The translations under genes were made by a program, and so were the position numbers. The notes under the pieces were generated by a model that searched no databases, had not been told where the DNA came from, and saw only the letters and a list, made by a program, of their open reading frames with translations. From Acinetobacter apis (GTDB taxonomy: Bacteria > Pseudomonadota > Gammaproteobacteria > Pseudomonadales > Moraxellaceae), in contig NZ_FZLN01000001.1 in the NCBI RefSeq assembly GCF_900197575.1, positions 930,001-994,000 on the forward strand: a DNA stretch of 64,000 nt, written 5' to 3'. Of the stretch, positions 37,119 through 47,170 are shown one piece after another (positions within the stretch are counted from its first letter, which is position 1; each line of letters starts with the position of its first letter).

Positions 37119-37136
37119 ATGACACCCTCATGACAG
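37119..37136 (-). promoter_or_regulatory. Candidate PhoB box upstream of pit
   Basis: Minus-strand CTGTCAT-GAGG-GTGTCAT: one perfect and one 6/7 match to the CTGTCAT half-site with the canonical 4-nt spacer. It lies 131 nt upstream of pit. The known PhoB consensus has an A/T-rich spacer, whereas this one is GAGG. Confidence 0.45.
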
Positions 37137-37243
37137 AACGGTGTGAATAATCTAAAAGATAAACGATTTTTTGAATAAATTTCCCACATCTATTTGGGTA
37201 AATCAATCTGCATGATTAATATTACATTTTTATTAAATTGATA

Positions 37244-37735
37244 TTATTTTTTACTAATTTCATAATCTGTAAATAAAATTCCATTTAAATGATCAATTTC
37301 GTGTTGAATGACGCGTGCAGGAAATCCTGAAAATGTTTGTTTTTGGTATATTCCTGTCAAAGTAAAATATTCAACCGTTACCTCAACAGCGCGACGAACC
37401 ACACCGCGCGTATCAGCAATACTTAAACAACCTTCTTCGCCATCACATTCGGCATCTGATGCATTCAAAATAACAGGATTTACCATCACAGTTTCTTGCA
37501 TTAGTGGTGCATCGGGATAACGTTGATTGGGCCGTGATGCCACAATAATCACCCGTTTTGAAACATAGATTTGCGGTGCAGCAATACCTATACCCTGCTT
37601 GAACAACATGGTGGCTTGCATGGCATCCGCTAAGCCATGTAACCACGCTGAATTAAATTCATCTTCTGCAACCAAAGCCGCTTGAATTCTTAAAATTGGC
37701 TCACCATCTTGAGCAATGGGTAAAATGGTGCTCAT
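37244..37735 (-). CDS. def: Peptide deformylase
   Basis: 163-aa metalloenzyme removing the formyl group from nascent N-terminal methionine. The ATG at 37735 has GGAG 7 nt upstream (the upstream GTG at 37747 overlaps that site). Motif 1 GIGIAAPQI, motif 2 EGCLS (metal Cys) and motif 3 QHEIDHLNG (two metal His and catalytic Glu) are all present. The gene is paired with a PhzF gene and not with fmt, so this may be an additional copy beside a canonical def elsewhere; that cannot be tested here. Confidence 0.93.
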   Translation of the reverse strand: MSTILPIAQDGEPILRIQAALVAEDEFNSAWLHGLADAMQATMLFKQGIGIAAPQIYVSKRVIIVASRPNQRYPDAPLMQETVMVNPVILNASDAECDGEEGCLSIADTRGVVRRAVEVTVEYFTLTGIYQKQTFSGFPARVIQHEIDHLNGILFTDYEISKK

Positions 37736-37756
37736 GTTGTTCTCCACTAGGCAGGA

Positions 37757-38575
37757 TTAAATATAAATATCGGCTGTCATATACAGTTTGGCATAGCCTG
37801 ACACTTCAATACGATCTGGTCCCAATATTTTACAATATAAGGTGCCACCACGATTTGATGCTTGATATGCCACAAGCTCGTTTAAGTTTAATCGCTCAGC
37901 CCAAAAAGGGACGACAGCAGTATGAATTGAACCTGTTACAGGATCTTCATTCACCCCTAAAATTGGCGCAAAATAGCGGCTTATACAATCATACTGACCT
38001 TTACTTGGCGCAGTTACCACAATATCTCGTGACTTGCCATATAACTGTTCGGCATCAATACTAATTTGCTTGAGTTTCTCAAAATTAGGCTTTAATGAGC
38101 GAATCTGATCTGCATGCTCATATTCCACTATATATGCCTGTGGGTTGATATAAACCGCTTTAAATGGCAAATCAAGTGCATCCTGCAATGCTTGAGGATA
38201 ATCTAATAATGGTTCAGGGGCACGAATTGGAAAATCCATCACAATTCGACCATCTGCATGCTGAGTGATATAAAAATCACCGACCGCACGTGTTCTGAAG
38301 GTAAATTCTTTAAGTGCTGGGTAATGCTCAAACAAAATAAATGCGCTCGCCAATGTCGCATGACCGCAGAAATCAATTTCACTTTCAGGGGTATACCAAC
38401 AAATATCAAAAATATGATCACTATTGGGTTTAATAAATGCAGTTTCTGATAAATTATTTTCGAGTGCAATCTTTTGCATCAGCGCATCATCTAACCATTC
38501 ATCCAATATAATCACTGCTGCCGAATTGCCTTTAAACAATTCTTTGGTGAATGCATCTACCTGATACATCTTCAT
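37757..38575 (-). CDS. PhzF family isomerase-like protein
   Basis: 272-aa protein of the PhzF/DapF-fold family; family members include phenazine isomerase and many uncharacterised enzymes. The ATG at 38575 (MKMYQVDAFTKELFKGNSAAV) has AGGA about 8 nt upstream; an ATG 9 nt earlier overlaps that site. The conserved Glu is in NNLSETAFI. Other motifs are YTPESEIDFCGHATLASAFIL, the C-terminal EDPVTGSIHTAVVPFWA and GGTLYCKI. There is no phenazine cluster nearby, so substrate is unknown. Only 21 nt separate it from def, suggesting an operon. Confidence 0.9.
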   Translation of the reverse strand: MKMYQVDAFTKELFKGNSAAVIILDEWLDDALMQKIALENNLSETAFIKPNSDHIFDICWYTPESEIDFCGHATLASAFILFEHYPALKEFTFRTRAVGDFYITQHADGRIVMDFPIRAPEPLLDYPQALQDALDLPFKAVYINPQAYIVEYEHADQIRSLKPNFEKLKQISIDAEQLYGKSRDIVVTAPSKGQYDCISRYFAPILGVNEDPVTGSIHTAVVPFWAERLNLNELVAYQASNRGGTLYCKILGPDRIEVSGYAKLYMTADIYI

Positions 38576-38709
38576 TTTTATCATCCTTTTTTATGGTTAG
38601 CTATATTTTAAACATAACCAAAGATGGCATGTTTCACAAGGCTTTATTTATGTCTACTTCAGCAGTGATGAATAACCTAATATAACTAGATGCTTTAGCA
38701 CGCTCAGTG

Positions 38710-40104
38710 TTACGTATTCACAAGCTCATCATCATCTGTTTGGTTTAACACCTTTTGATCAGTTTGCCCCATCAGTTGACTAGTCACCGTACCTGCCATC
38801 ATTGAGCCATTAACATTAAGCGCAGTACGTCCCATGTCAATTAAAGGTTCAATCGAAATAAGAAGTGCTGCCAAAGTAATTGGAAAACCAAGTGCAGGTA
38901 AAACAATAAGTGCTGCAAATGTTGCACCGCCACCAACACCTGCAACCCCAATTGAACTGATGGTCACTATACATGCAAGAGTTAGAATCCACATCGGATC
39001 TAAAGGATTGACTCCCATGGTTGGTGCAACCATCACCGCAAGCATGGCAGGATATAAACCTGCACAGCCATTTTGACCAATGGTGGTACCAAAAGATGCA
39101 GAAAAAGTAGCAATTGAATCAGGTACACCTAAACGGCGAGTTTGTGCTTCAATATTTAGAGGAATACTTGCCGCACTTGAACGGCTGGTAAATGCAAAAG
39201 TTAAAACAGGCCACACTTTTTTAAAGAATTTTACAGGATTCACTCCTGACACCGTCAAAATCCCAGCATGAATAGCAAACATGATGGCAATCCCAACATA
39301 AGATGCCACTAAAAATCCGCCCAATTTTAAAATGTCTGTAATATTTGAATTGGCTACCACTTTAATCATTAAAGCAAAAACACCATATGGCGTTAATAAC
39401 ATCACTAAACGTACAAGTTTCATCACCCAAGATTGTGCAGTTTCAATCGCAAATAATACAGCCTGCCCTTTTTTACTGTCATCTTTAGCCAAACGTAAAG
39501 CAGCAATACCTAAAAATGAAGAAAAGATCACCACACTAATGATTGAAGTCGGTTTAGCACCGGTTAAATCTGCAAATGGATTGGTTGGAATAAGCGACAA
39601 GATCAGCTGTGGTACCGTTAAGTCACTGAGTTTAGTGGTGTAATCCGTCTGAATTAAATTTAAACGAGCAGTTTCTGCAGCACCTTGTACTAAACCATCT
39701 GCTGTCAAACCAAATAGCCGGGTCACAAATACTGCAACCAAAGCAGCAATAAAGGTCGTAATAAGTAATGTGCCAATACTCAGCACACTAATTTTGCCTA
39801 ATGATGAGGCTGCTGTATGCAGTTTGGCAATGGCACTCAGAATAGAAATAAAAACCAGTGGCATTACAATCATTTGTAAAAGTTTGACATAACCATTACC
39901 AACAATGTTGACCCAACTGACAGACTCTGCCAATACAGGATGACCACTGCCATAAATCCATTGTAAGGCCAATCCAAACACCACACCAAGTACCAAACCA
40001 AGTAATACTTTTTTGGATAAGGTCCATGTGGTTTTTTGGGTATATGCTAACAGCACAATCAGTGCAACAAATACTAACAGGTTGAGGATCAAGGCAAAAT
40101 TCAT
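38710..40104 (-). CDS. tcyP: L-cystine transporter TcyP (YdjN family)
   Basis: 464-aa dicarboxylate/amino-acid:cation symporter family protein. It closely follows the E. coli TcyP/YdjN pattern, with [62 protein letters not shown] and [14 protein letters not shown]. Also present are [24 protein letters not shown] and [21 protein letters not shown]. It imports cystine (and probably related disulfides) for sulfur supply. The ATG at 40104 has GGAG 7 nt upstream; a TTG at 40110 is rejected. Sulfur-responsive control is expected from family knowledge, but no CysB site can be called by eye. Confidence 0.93.
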   Translation of the reverse strand: MNFALILNLLVFVALIVLLAYTQKTTWTLSKKVLLGLVLGVVFGLALQWIYGSGHPVLAESVSWVNIVGNGYVKLLQMIVMPLVFISILSAIAKLHTAASSLGKISVLSIGTLLITTFIAALVAVFVTRLFGLTADGLVQGAAETARLNLIQTDYTTKLSDLTVPQLILSLIPTNPFADLTGAKPTSIISVVIFSSFLGIAALRLAKDDSKKGQAVLFAIETAQSWVMKLVRLVMLLTPYGVFALMIKVVANSNITDILKLGGFLVASYVGIAIMFAIHAGILTVSGVNPVKFFKKVWPVLTFAFTSRSSAASIPLNIEAQTRRLGVPDSIATFSASFGTTIGQNGCAGLYPAMLAVMVAPTMGVNPLDPMWILTLACIVTISSIGVAGVGGGATFAALIVLPALGFPITLAALLISIEPLIDMGRTALNVNGSMMAGTVTSQLMGQTDQKVLNQTDDDELVNT

Positions 40105-40290
40105 GGTCAAACTCCAAGCGTGTACGCTTTGTTTAAATTATGGTTTGGCTATTATTATAAATATAATTTCTATACTCATTGTTTGTTTTGGAGGCAATCA
40201 ACTCATCTATTGACCAATCACTCAAATATCAACCACATGGTTTATCTCAACAAAATAGCATATTTGTTTAAATCATTTTTTAAATTGCAC

Positions 40291-40326
40291 ATAAAAAAAC
40301 CCCACAAAAGTGAGGTTTTTTTATCA
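40291..40326 (-). terminator. Rho-independent terminator after icd
   Basis: A 13-bp stem AAAAAAACCTCAC / GTGGGGTTTTTTT on minus (40322-40310 with 40305-40293; one G-T wobble) and a 4-nt loop, followed by TATGTGC. It lies 12 nt past the icd stop. Confidence 0.9.
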
Positions 40327-40334
40327 ATCATTTA

Positions 40335-41588
40335 TTATTTCATGTGTTTAATAATCGCTTGACCAAAACCTGATGTACTTAATAACGTTGCACCATCCAT
40401 CAGACGCTCAAAGTCATATGTTACGGTTTTAGCAGAAATTGCACCAGATACACCTGCGATAATCAGATCAGCCGCTTCCGTCCAACCTAAATCACGTAGC
40501 ATCATTTCAGCAGATAAAATCACAGAGCCTGGATTCACTTTATCTTGGCCTGCATATTTTGGTGCTGTACCATGCGTTGCTTCATACACAGAAACCGCAT
40601 CACCAATGTTTGCCCCTGGTGCAATACCAATACCGCCCACTTGTGCAGCTAGTGCATCAGAAACATAGTCACCGTTTAGGTTTAATGTTGCAATAACAGA
40701 GTATTCTGCAGGACGCATTAAAATTTGCTGTAAGAATGCATCTGCAATGACATCTTTAATGATGATGTCACCACCTGTTTTAGGGTTTTTAATTGTAACC
40801 CATGGGCCACCATCAATCAGTTCTCCACCAAACTCATTTTGAGCCAAGGCATAGCCCCACTCTTTGAAAGCACCTTCGGTGTACTTCATGATGTTGCCTT
40901 TGTGCACTAAAGTCACCGATGGCTTATCATTATCAATTGCAAACTGAATTGCTTTACGAACTAGACGCTCTGTACCTTCTTTCGATACAGGCTTCACACC
41001 AATACCACACCCTTCAGGGAAACGGATTTTTTTCACACCCATTTCTTCTTGTAAGAATTTGATGACTTTTTTAGCTTCGTCTGAATCTGCTTTCCATTCA
41101 ATCCCTGCATAAATATCTTCAGAGTTTTCACGGAAAATGGTCATGTCTGTTTGTTCAGGATGTTTCACAGGTGATGGAACACCTTCAAACCAACGTACAG
41201 GACGTGAACAAACATACAAATCTAATTCTTGTCTTAATGCCACGTTTAATGAACGGATACCGCCACCCACTGGTGTCGTTAATGGACCTTTAATTGCAAC
41301 CACATATTCACGGATTGCATCAAAAGTTTCTGCAGGCATATATGTACCATAGGTAGCATTTGCTTTTTCACCACAGTATACTTCCATCCATTCAATAGAG
41401 CGTTCACCACCATAGGCTTTCTCTACCGCAGCATTTACAACATCTTTCATCGCTGGTGTAATATCAACACCAATACCGTCGCCTTCAATAAAAGGAATAA
41501 TCGGATGATTTGGGACATTCCATGAAAGGTCTGCATTTACGGTAATTTTGTCACCACTGGTTGGTACAACAATCTTTTCATAGCCCAT
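40335..41588 (-). CDS. icd: NADP-dependent isocitrate dehydrogenase
   Basis: 417-aa TCA-cycle enzyme of the homodimeric E. coli type, oxidising isocitrate to 2-oxoglutarate. The phosphorylatable Ser region [27 protein letters not shown] is identical in kind to E. coli. Other motifs are [16 protein letters not shown], the catalytic [45 protein letters not shown] and [27 protein letters not shown]. Acinetobacter is known to carry a second, monomeric isocitrate dehydrogenase; it is not in this window. The upstream region has the inverted repeat ATTGTC-N6-GACAAT (41625-41642). Confidence 0.96.
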   Translation of the reverse strand: MGYEKIVVPTSGDKITVNADLSWNVPNHPIIPFIEGDGIGVDITPAMKDVVNAAVEKAYGGERSIEWMEVYCGEKANATYGTYMPAETFDAIREYVVAIKGPLTTPVGGGIRSLNVALRQELDLYVCSRPVRWFEGVPSPVKHPEQTDMTIFRENSEDIYAGIEWKADSDEAKKVIKFLQEEMGVKKIRFPEGCGIGVKPVSKEGTERLVRKAIQFAIDNDKPSVTLVHKGNIMKYTEGAFKEWGYALAQNEFGGELIDGGPWVTIKNPKTGGDIIIKDVIADAFLQQILMRPAEYSVIATLNLNGDYVSDALAAQVGGIGIAPGANIGDAVSVYEATHGTAPKYAGQDKVNPGSVILSAEMMLRDLGWTEAADLIIAGVSGAISAKTVTYDFERLMDGATLLSTSGFGQAIIKHMK

Positions 41589-41624
41589 GTGCCAGACTCC
41601 CTTTTGTTTTTGGCAAATTACATT

Positions 41625-41642
41625 ATTGTCTTAAATGACAAT
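41625..41642. repeat. Inverted repeat in the icd/rluE divergent promoter region
   Basis: ATTGTC (41625-41630) and GACAAT (41637-41642) with a 6-nt spacer, 37-54 nt upstream of icd. The minus-strand TTGTCA within it could serve as a -35 element, so this may be promoter and operator combined. No regulator can be named. Confidence 0.3.
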
Positions 41643-41769
41643 TTTTCATTTTTAAATGCACGCCTATTCTAAAGTAAATATTCACGTTGTGTTATTTTAC
41701 TCAGAAATAATCTACATTTAAAAAATCAATATGTCTCATCTGAGTTTACGAGTTAAAGTAGATACTGTC

Positions 41770-42555
41770 ATGAAAATTACGATTCTTAACAAACCATTTG
41801 ATGTGCTCTCTCAATTTCGAGAAGAGGGAGAACATACCACGCTCGCGCAATTTATTGACCACCCTGACTTGCGCGTGGCAGGCCGCTTAGACCGTGATTC
41901 TGAAGGCTTACTTGTACTGACGGATCATGGTGGGTTAAACCAACATATTACTAGCCCTAAGCATAAGCAATATAAAACTTATTTAGCCCAAGTGGATGGT
42001 GCAGTCACCGAAGATGCAATTCAGCAGCTCACCAAAGGTGTAGTGTTAAACGATGGTCCAACATTACCTGCATTGGTACGTATTGTTGATGAACCTGAAT
42101 GGTTGTGGGAAAGAAATCCGCCTATTCGTTTTCGTGCCAACATTCCGACCACTTGGCTTGAAATCAAAATTATGGAAGGACGTAATCGCCAAGTCAGACG
42201 TATGACTTCTGCTGTTGGCTTTCCAACATTACGTTTAATTCGTACACAAGTTGGTTGTATTGACTTAGTTGAATTAGGTTTAAAAGTTGGCGAAACCCGT
42301 GATATTGAGCCGTTGCTCTACCCTGAATTTAAAAAGATTCTGACGCAAAAAGAAGAGCCAAAACCTGCATATCAAAAAGAAAAAGGCAAAGCCAAAAAGC
42401 CACGCCATAAAGACAGCAAAACACGCCGACAAGATAAAAAACGTGATGAAGTCTTAATTGAAGTGTTTAAAACAGATGCAGTTAGACCAAAACGCATCAC
42501 CAATGGCACCACACGCCCGAATAAAAAAATAGGACGTGGACGCCGTACTCGCTAG
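41770..42555 (+). CDS. rluE: 23S rRNA pseudouridine synthase, RluE type
   Basis: RsuA-family synthase without an S4 domain, as in RluE, which modifies a uridine in domain V of 23S rRNA. The ATG at 41770 (261 aa) begins MKITILNKPFDVLSQF; an in-frame ATG at 41731 would add 13 atypical residues. Catalytic Asp is in VAGRLDRDSEGLLVLTDHG, and the second motif KIMEGRNRQVRRMTSAVGFPTLRLIR is complete. Beyond about residue 185 there is a strongly basic tail of roughly 75 residues (KPRHKDSKTRRQDKKR, ending GRGRRTR), longer than in E. coli RluE and probably RNA-binding. Confidence 0.9.
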   Translation: MKITILNKPFDVLSQFREEGEHTTLAQFIDHPDLRVAGRLDRDSEGLLVLTDHGGLNQHITSPKHKQYKTYLAQVDGAVTEDAIQQLTKGVVLNDGPTLPALVRIVDEPEWLWERNPPIRFRANIPTTWLEIKIMEGRNRQVRRMTSAVGFPTLRLIRTQVGCIDLVELGLKVGETRDIEPLLYPEFKKILTQKEEPKPAYQKEKGKAKKPRHKDSKTRRQDKKRDEVLIEVFKTDAVRPKRITNGTTRPNKKIGRGRRTR

Positions 42556-42563
42556 AACAGCTT

Positions 42564-42598
42564 GCATAAAAAAGGTCTGATATAGACCTTTTTTATGC
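42564..42598. terminator. Bidirectional terminator between rluE and the M61 peptidase gene
   Basis: A 15-bp stem GCATAAAAAAGGTCT / AGACCTTTTTTATGC (42564-42578 with 42584-42598) and 5-nt loop. A/T-runs inside the stem allow termination in both directions. Confidence 0.92.
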
Positions 42599-42606
42599 AG
42601 TATAAA

Positions 42607-44310
42607 TTAGACCTTTAACCAAGTATTTATTTTTTCTGCATGAGCAATACTGAGTTTGACTGCCATTAATGTCACCTCATCAGGCTGTATTCGCAGTTCA
42701 AGTAATTCATCACGGCGAAATACATGCAATGTCAGCGCATCTTTTCCTTTTGCGGCTTGAGTAAATAATTTATCTGATGCTTTAACTGAGTTGATGGCGA
42801 CAATCACATCGTGTGCTGATAACCCTGCTTCTGCAGCACTGCTGGCACGTCTGACTTGCTGAACCAATAAACCTTCAGGTTTTTCTGTGATTTTTGCACC
42901 AAACGCCAATGATTGATGTGGATCAAGCTCAACCTCAACCCCAAACTCTGTCAATAACTTAATAAACGGCAGTTTATTGGTCGAATAAATAAAAGAGTCA
43001 ATGGTGGTTGTTAAATCCTGTCCTGTCAGTTCCTGACATAACTCATAAATGGTTTGATCATGCACGTGTTGTCCTTGTTGTGCATTTTCATATAAGCGGC
43101 GCATTACTGCATCTAAGCTTGAACCATGCTGTCTTAATGTTAAGTCTAAGCACAGCGCAACCAAGGCCCCTTTATTGTAATAACTCGTACCTGCGTTATT
43201 ACTATTTTCATCAGGGCGGTAAAACTTAATCCATGTATCAAAGCTTGACTCGGTTACGGTTTGAACATATCGACCTGGATTCTGAATATAACGATCAATT
43301 TGCGCTTTTAACAATTTCAAATAACTTTGCTGTGAAATGACGCCACTGCGTAATAAAATTAAATCATCATAATATGATGTAAAGCCTTCAAAAATCCACA
43401 ACAGCGTAGTGTAACCTTCGCTATGCAAATTATAATTGGTAAAGTTTTCAGGACGAATATATTTGACTAACCATGAATGGAAATATTCATGACTACATAA
43501 GCCCAAGAAACGCTGATATGCAGCTGATGGCTCATCAGGTTCATTATATTTTGGCAAGTCATCACGAGGCGTAATTAAACTGGTCGAATTTGGATGTTCA
43601 AGCCCCCCATAATGATTGCCTGTAGCAATGGTCATGAACACATAATCTGAAAATGGTGCTGAACCAAACAAATCAATTTCAGCTTGACAGATTTTTTCTA
43701 AGTCAGTTTTTAGTCGCTCAAGATTGGTTTGGTGTTGCCCTGACACCGTAAATTCATGCGGAATATTGCCTGCCTGAAAAGAAATACGGTCTTGTACTGC
43801 CAACTCAAATGGGCTGTCAATCAACTGCATATAGTTATTGGCTTTTAAAGTAAAACGCCCAGGCACATGGCTTTTGGCTGCAAGACCTGTTGCCAAGGTA
43901 AAATGTTGCACGGCTTCTGGTAAAAAGAGATCAACTTCGCAAGCGACATCTTCTTGTCCTTCTAATCCCAAACAGGCACATGCAGGATTCACATAAAATA
44001 AGTTTTGGTCGACATATGCACCGCGTACCGATAAATCATAAGCATATACATCGTATTCAACGGTAATTAACTCATGATCTGTGTTAAATAAACGCCATTT
44101 ATTTTTTTCAAATTTGGCAATATTTAAAGCACGACCTGCTTCATCAGATGCTTTGACAGATTCAATATGTTTGGCAAATTCTCGAATTAAATAACTGCCA
44201 GGAATCCACGTTGGTAACCAAAGCACTTGGTTGGGATGAGCTAAAAAGCGCAGAGTGACATGAATAAGGTGCTGTTTGTAATCGTCAAACTCTATTTGAT
44301 AATGCAACAT
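42607..44310 (-). CDS. M61 family metallopeptidase with PDZ domain
   Basis: 567-aa protein related to M61 glycyl aminopeptidase. An N-terminal beta domain starts MLHYQIEFDDYKQHLIHVTL. The zinc motif HEYFHSW is in LGLCSHEYFHSWLVKYIRPENF, with the downstream Glu in LLWIFEGFTSYYDDLIL, as in thermolysin-like peptidases. A C-terminal PDZ domain spans about residues 470-550 (GLLVQQVRRASSAAEAGLSAHDVIVAINS). No signal peptide is visible, so it is probably cytoplasmic. Natural substrate unknown. It is a single gene, divergent from the carboxypeptidase gene. Confidence 0.9.
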   Translation of the reverse strand: MLHYQIEFDDYKQHLIHVTLRFLAHPNQVLWLPTWIPGSYLIREFAKHIESVKASDEAGRALNIAKFEKNKWRLFNTDHELITVEYDVYAYDLSVRGAYVDQNLFYVNPACACLGLEGQEDVACEVDLFLPEAVQHFTLATGLAAKSHVPGRFTLKANNYMQLIDSPFELAVQDRISFQAGNIPHEFTVSGQHQTNLERLKTDLEKICQAEIDLFGSAPFSDYVFMTIATGNHYGGLEHPNSTSLITPRDDLPKYNEPDEPSAAYQRFLGLCSHEYFHSWLVKYIRPENFTNYNLHSEGYTTLLWIFEGFTSYYDDLILLRSGVISQQSYLKLLKAQIDRYIQNPGRYVQTVTESSFDTWIKFYRPDENSNNAGTSYYNKGALVALCLDLTLRQHGSSLDAVMRRLYENAQQGQHVHDQTIYELCQELTGQDLTTTIDSFIYSTNKLPFIKLLTEFGVEVELDPHQSLAFGAKITEKPEGLLVQQVRRASSAAEAGLSAHDVIVAINSVKASDKLFTQAAKGKDALTLHVFRRDELLELRIQPDEVTLMAVKLSIAHAEKINTWLKV

Positions 44311-44477
44311 AAGTCAGAAATCTCATCCTAATCTTGATAAGCCAAGCTTTAGCTTAGCACTTTTTTCATCTAATATGCGCATCAACTCAACGCTGCCATT
44401 TGTTTCTCTAATTTTTTAATTTAATTTAAAAAATCACATGGTACTTTTCTTTTCCCTGTCGTTTAAGGTCTGTTCTT

Positions 44478-45779
44478 TTGAAACACTTGATGCACCAACT
44501 TACTGTATTCATTGCTCTACTTTGTGCCACTTTTTCACATGCATCTGTATTAAACATTGTACCTGAATCGGTAGATGCGGCAGCATGGATTATTTATGAT
44601 CCGCAATCTGAACAAGTGATTGCAGAACATCAAAGCCATGTGCAACGCGCACCTGCTTCACTCACTAAAATGATGGTCGCTTATATCACCTTAAAAGAAA
44701 TTCAAGCTGGACGTTTAAAAACCACCGATGTGATTACAGCCACCAATATTGTGCATGTAGTACAAGGTGATGAATCACAAATGCATTTACGCGTTGGACA
44801 ACAAATTACTGTTGACCAATTGCTTACAGGCTTAATTGTCATGTCTGCCAATGATGCGGCTGTAACATTAGCTGAGCGTATTGCAGGTGATATTCCTCAT
44901 TTTGTAGATCAAATGAATGCTGAAGCCAAAAGTTTAGGTATGAAAAATAGCCATTTCATGAACCCTGCTGGAATTACCATGGATGCGCATTATTCTTCTG
45001 CTGCAGACCTTGCGATATTGGCAGATCACTTAATTAAACAATATCCAAATTATTTATATTATTCTAAACAATTGAGCTATACCTGGAATGGTCGAATCCA
45101 CCATGCAACCAATGGGCTACTAAAACAAGACCCAACTGTTGATGGGCTAAAAACTGGATACACACAAGCCGCAGGCTATAACTTAGCATTAACTGCACAA
45201 CGTGAAAACATCGATCAAAAGCTGAATCAGCGCCGTTTGATTGTGGTGGTATTGGGTACCAAGAGTGCACAAAAGCGCTTACAAATTGCAGATCAGCTTT
45301 TAAACCTTGCATACCGTTACACCCAAGATGAAATTATTTTAAATCCAAAGCAGCCAATTGCCCTGTTCCCAGTCATTTCAGGCAAAGTTAAAAGCTATAC
45401 TCTCTACAATCCTAAACCACACACCATTACAGCCTCATTATATGGTTCAGACCGCCCAATCAATTTAAAATATTTTGACCGTAGTACTCAATTAATTAAA
45501 GAGAATGATCAATTTGTTCAACCTTTAGAACACACCCGTTTACGCTTAAATGTTCAGTTGACTCAAAAAGAATTAATTGCGCCATTAAAGCAAAACTTAA
45601 ACCTTGCATCCATTCAAGTGTTCCAAAATAATCAATTAATTAAAGATATCCCACTGTCAATGCATGTTCAATTAGAACAAGCCAGTTGGTTTGAACGCTT
45701 GATTGAATGGTTTAAATACAATTTGCCGTTTTTTTCTCACGAAAAGCAAACAAAAACCACAATTTACCCTGTAAAATGA
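44478..45779 (+). CDS. D-alanyl-D-alanine carboxypeptidase (PBP5/6 family)
   Basis: Serine peptidase trimming the terminal D-Ala of peptidoglycan stem peptides. 433 aa from the TTG at 44478 (AAGG 10 nt upstream) or 429 from the ATG at 44490; both leave a signal peptide ending near SHA-S. The three motifs are ASLTKMM (Ser61 and Lys), MSANDAA and DGLKTGYTQAAGY. The C-terminal PBP5-type beta domain (about 300-390) and a tail with hydrophobic and basic residues (WFERLIEWFKYNLPFF) suggest membrane attachment. The length favours the Acinetobacter DacD/PBP6b type over DacC, but I cannot settle this. Confidence 0.92.
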   Translation: MKHLMHQLTVFIALLCATFSHASVLNIVPESVDAAAWIIYDPQSEQVIAEHQSHVQRAPASLTKMMVAYITLKEIQAGRLKTTDVITATNIVHVVQGDESQMHLRVGQQITVDQLLTGLIVMSANDAAVTLAERIAGDIPHFVDQMNAEAKSLGMKNSHFMNPAGITMDAHYSSAADLAILADHLIKQYPNYLYYSKQLSYTWNGRIHHATNGLLKQDPTVDGLKTGYTQAAGYNLALTAQRENIDQKLNQRRLIVVVLGTKSAQKRLQIADQLLNLAYRYTQDEIILNPKQPIALFPVISGKVKSYTLYNPKPHTITASLYGSDRPINLKYFDRSTQLIKENDQFVQPLEHTRLRLNVQLTQKELIAPLKQNLNLASIQVFQNNQLIKDIPLSMHVQLEQASWFERLIEWFKYNLPFFSHEKQTKTTIYPVK

Positions 45780-45868
45780 TGAACACTAGTGTACATTTGT
45801 ATAATAAAAAGTGGCATATTAATGCGAATAAGATTTTCATATAAACTCAAAAGAAGGGAGCCCAGATT

Positions 45869-47158
45869 ATGAGTAATTCGCTACATCGTATCGTTATTGT
45901 AGGTGGCGGCGCTGGCGGCCTAGAATTGGCCACTCAGCTTGGAAACTCGCTTGGTAAACACCAAAAAGCGCTCATTACTTTAGTCGATCGCTCGTTATCT
46001 CATATCTGGAAGCCGTTGTTACATGAAATTGCAGCAGGCACACTGAATCCACATTCAGAAGAAACCAATTACTTTGCACATGCTAAAAAGCATCATTATC
46101 AATTTATACTTGGTCAATTTGAGTCACTAGACCAAGACAAAAAAACCATTCACATCAGCACGCCACAGCTTTCAGAAAAGCATTATGAAGAAGGCTATTC
46201 TGAAGTGACTTATGATACCTTGGTGTTGGCAATCGGTTCTCGTTGTAATGACTTTGGTACCAAAGGGGTGCGTGAGCAATGTTACTTCTTAGATAATCGT
46301 GAACAAGCTGAATCGTTTCAACAAGATTTATTTCACTTGTACTTAAATGCGCAGCACCGTACTGATATCAAACCATTGAACATTGCAGTGATTGGTGGTG
46401 GTGCTACAGGTGTTGAATTGGCCGCAGAACTTGTCGATGCCAAAGAAAACTTTAGTCAATATGGTTTAGATAAAATCGATCCAAAACTCGTAAAAATCAC
46501 TTTGATTGAAGCTACACAGCGTATCTTGCCTGCCCTGTCTGAATCTATTTCTACAGAAACGAAAAAAACTTTAGAAAACATGGGGATTGAGGTTTTACTC
46601 AACCACAAAGTTGCTGAAGTGACTCAAGACTCTATTGAGTTTGCAGACGGTAAAATTATTCCGACCAATATGGTGGTTTGGGCAGCAGGCGTTAAAGCAC
46701 CGCCTGTGCTAGAAAAATTAACTCAATTTGAAAAAGATAAAATCGGTCGTTTAAAAGTATATTCAACCTTGCAAACCCTAAATGACCCAAATATTTTTGC
46801 CATTGGTGATTGTGCGCATTGCCAACCTGATGCTCATGAGCCACCTTTAGGGCCACGTGCGCAAGTAGCAAGCCAACAAGCTAGCTTTTTAACTGAAGCA
46901 TTGCCAATTCGTATTCGTGGCGGGCAACTGCCAATGTTTAGTTTTACCGACAAAGGCTCATTGGTTTCATTGAGTCAGCATAGAGCGATTGGTGAAATTT
47001 TAGGGCAAGTCAAAGTACATGGTGTTTTTGCTCGTTCAATGTATGCATCGTTATATCGAATTCATCAAACCCATATTCATGGCTATGCACAAGCAGGACT
47101 CATGATGACCAAGGACTTTGTCACACGCCGTGTCGGTCCAAAAATTAAATTATATTAA
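45869..47158 (+). CDS. ndh: Type II NADH dehydrogenase
   Basis: 429-aa single-subunit, non-proton-pumping NADH:quinone oxidoreductase on the inner face of the membrane. The FAD-binding motif IVGGGAGGLELATQLG is at residues 9-24, the NADH-binding motif IAVIGGGATGVELAAEL at about 173, and a second FAD contact is in NIFAIGDCAHCQP. GSRCNDFGTKGV is typical of NDH-2. The C-terminal amphipathic region (about 380-420) probably binds membrane. GGGAG precedes the ATG. The upstream 10-bp palindrome ACACTAGTGT (45783-45792) lies just before a TATAAT (45800-45805). Confidence 0.94.
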   Translation: MSNSLHRIVIVGGGAGGLELATQLGNSLGKHQKALITLVDRSLSHIWKPLLHEIAAGTLNPHSEETNYFAHAKKHHYQFILGQFESLDQDKKTIHISTPQLSEKHYEEGYSEVTYDTLVLAIGSRCNDFGTKGVREQCYFLDNREQAESFQQDLFHLYLNAQHRTDIKPLNIAVIGGGATGVELAAELVDAKENFSQYGLDKIDPKLVKITLIEATQRILPALSESISTETKKTLENMGIEVLLNHKVAEVTQDSIEFADGKIIPTNMVVWAAGVKAPPVLEKLTQFEKDKIGRLKVYSTLQTLNDPNIFAIGDCAHCQPDAHEPPLGPRAQVASQQASFLTEALPIRIRGGQLPMFSFTDKGSLVSLSQHRAIGEILGQVKVHGVFARSMYASLYRIHQTHIHGYAQAGLMMTKDFVTRRVGPKIKLY

Positions 47159-47170
47159 TCTTGTAAACAA

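Noticed and set aside
40120..40362. 80-codon plus-strand ORF between tcyP and icd
   Set aside because: It crosses the icd terminator and enters icd. It has no ribosome binding site, and its composition reflects AT-rich noncoding sequence.
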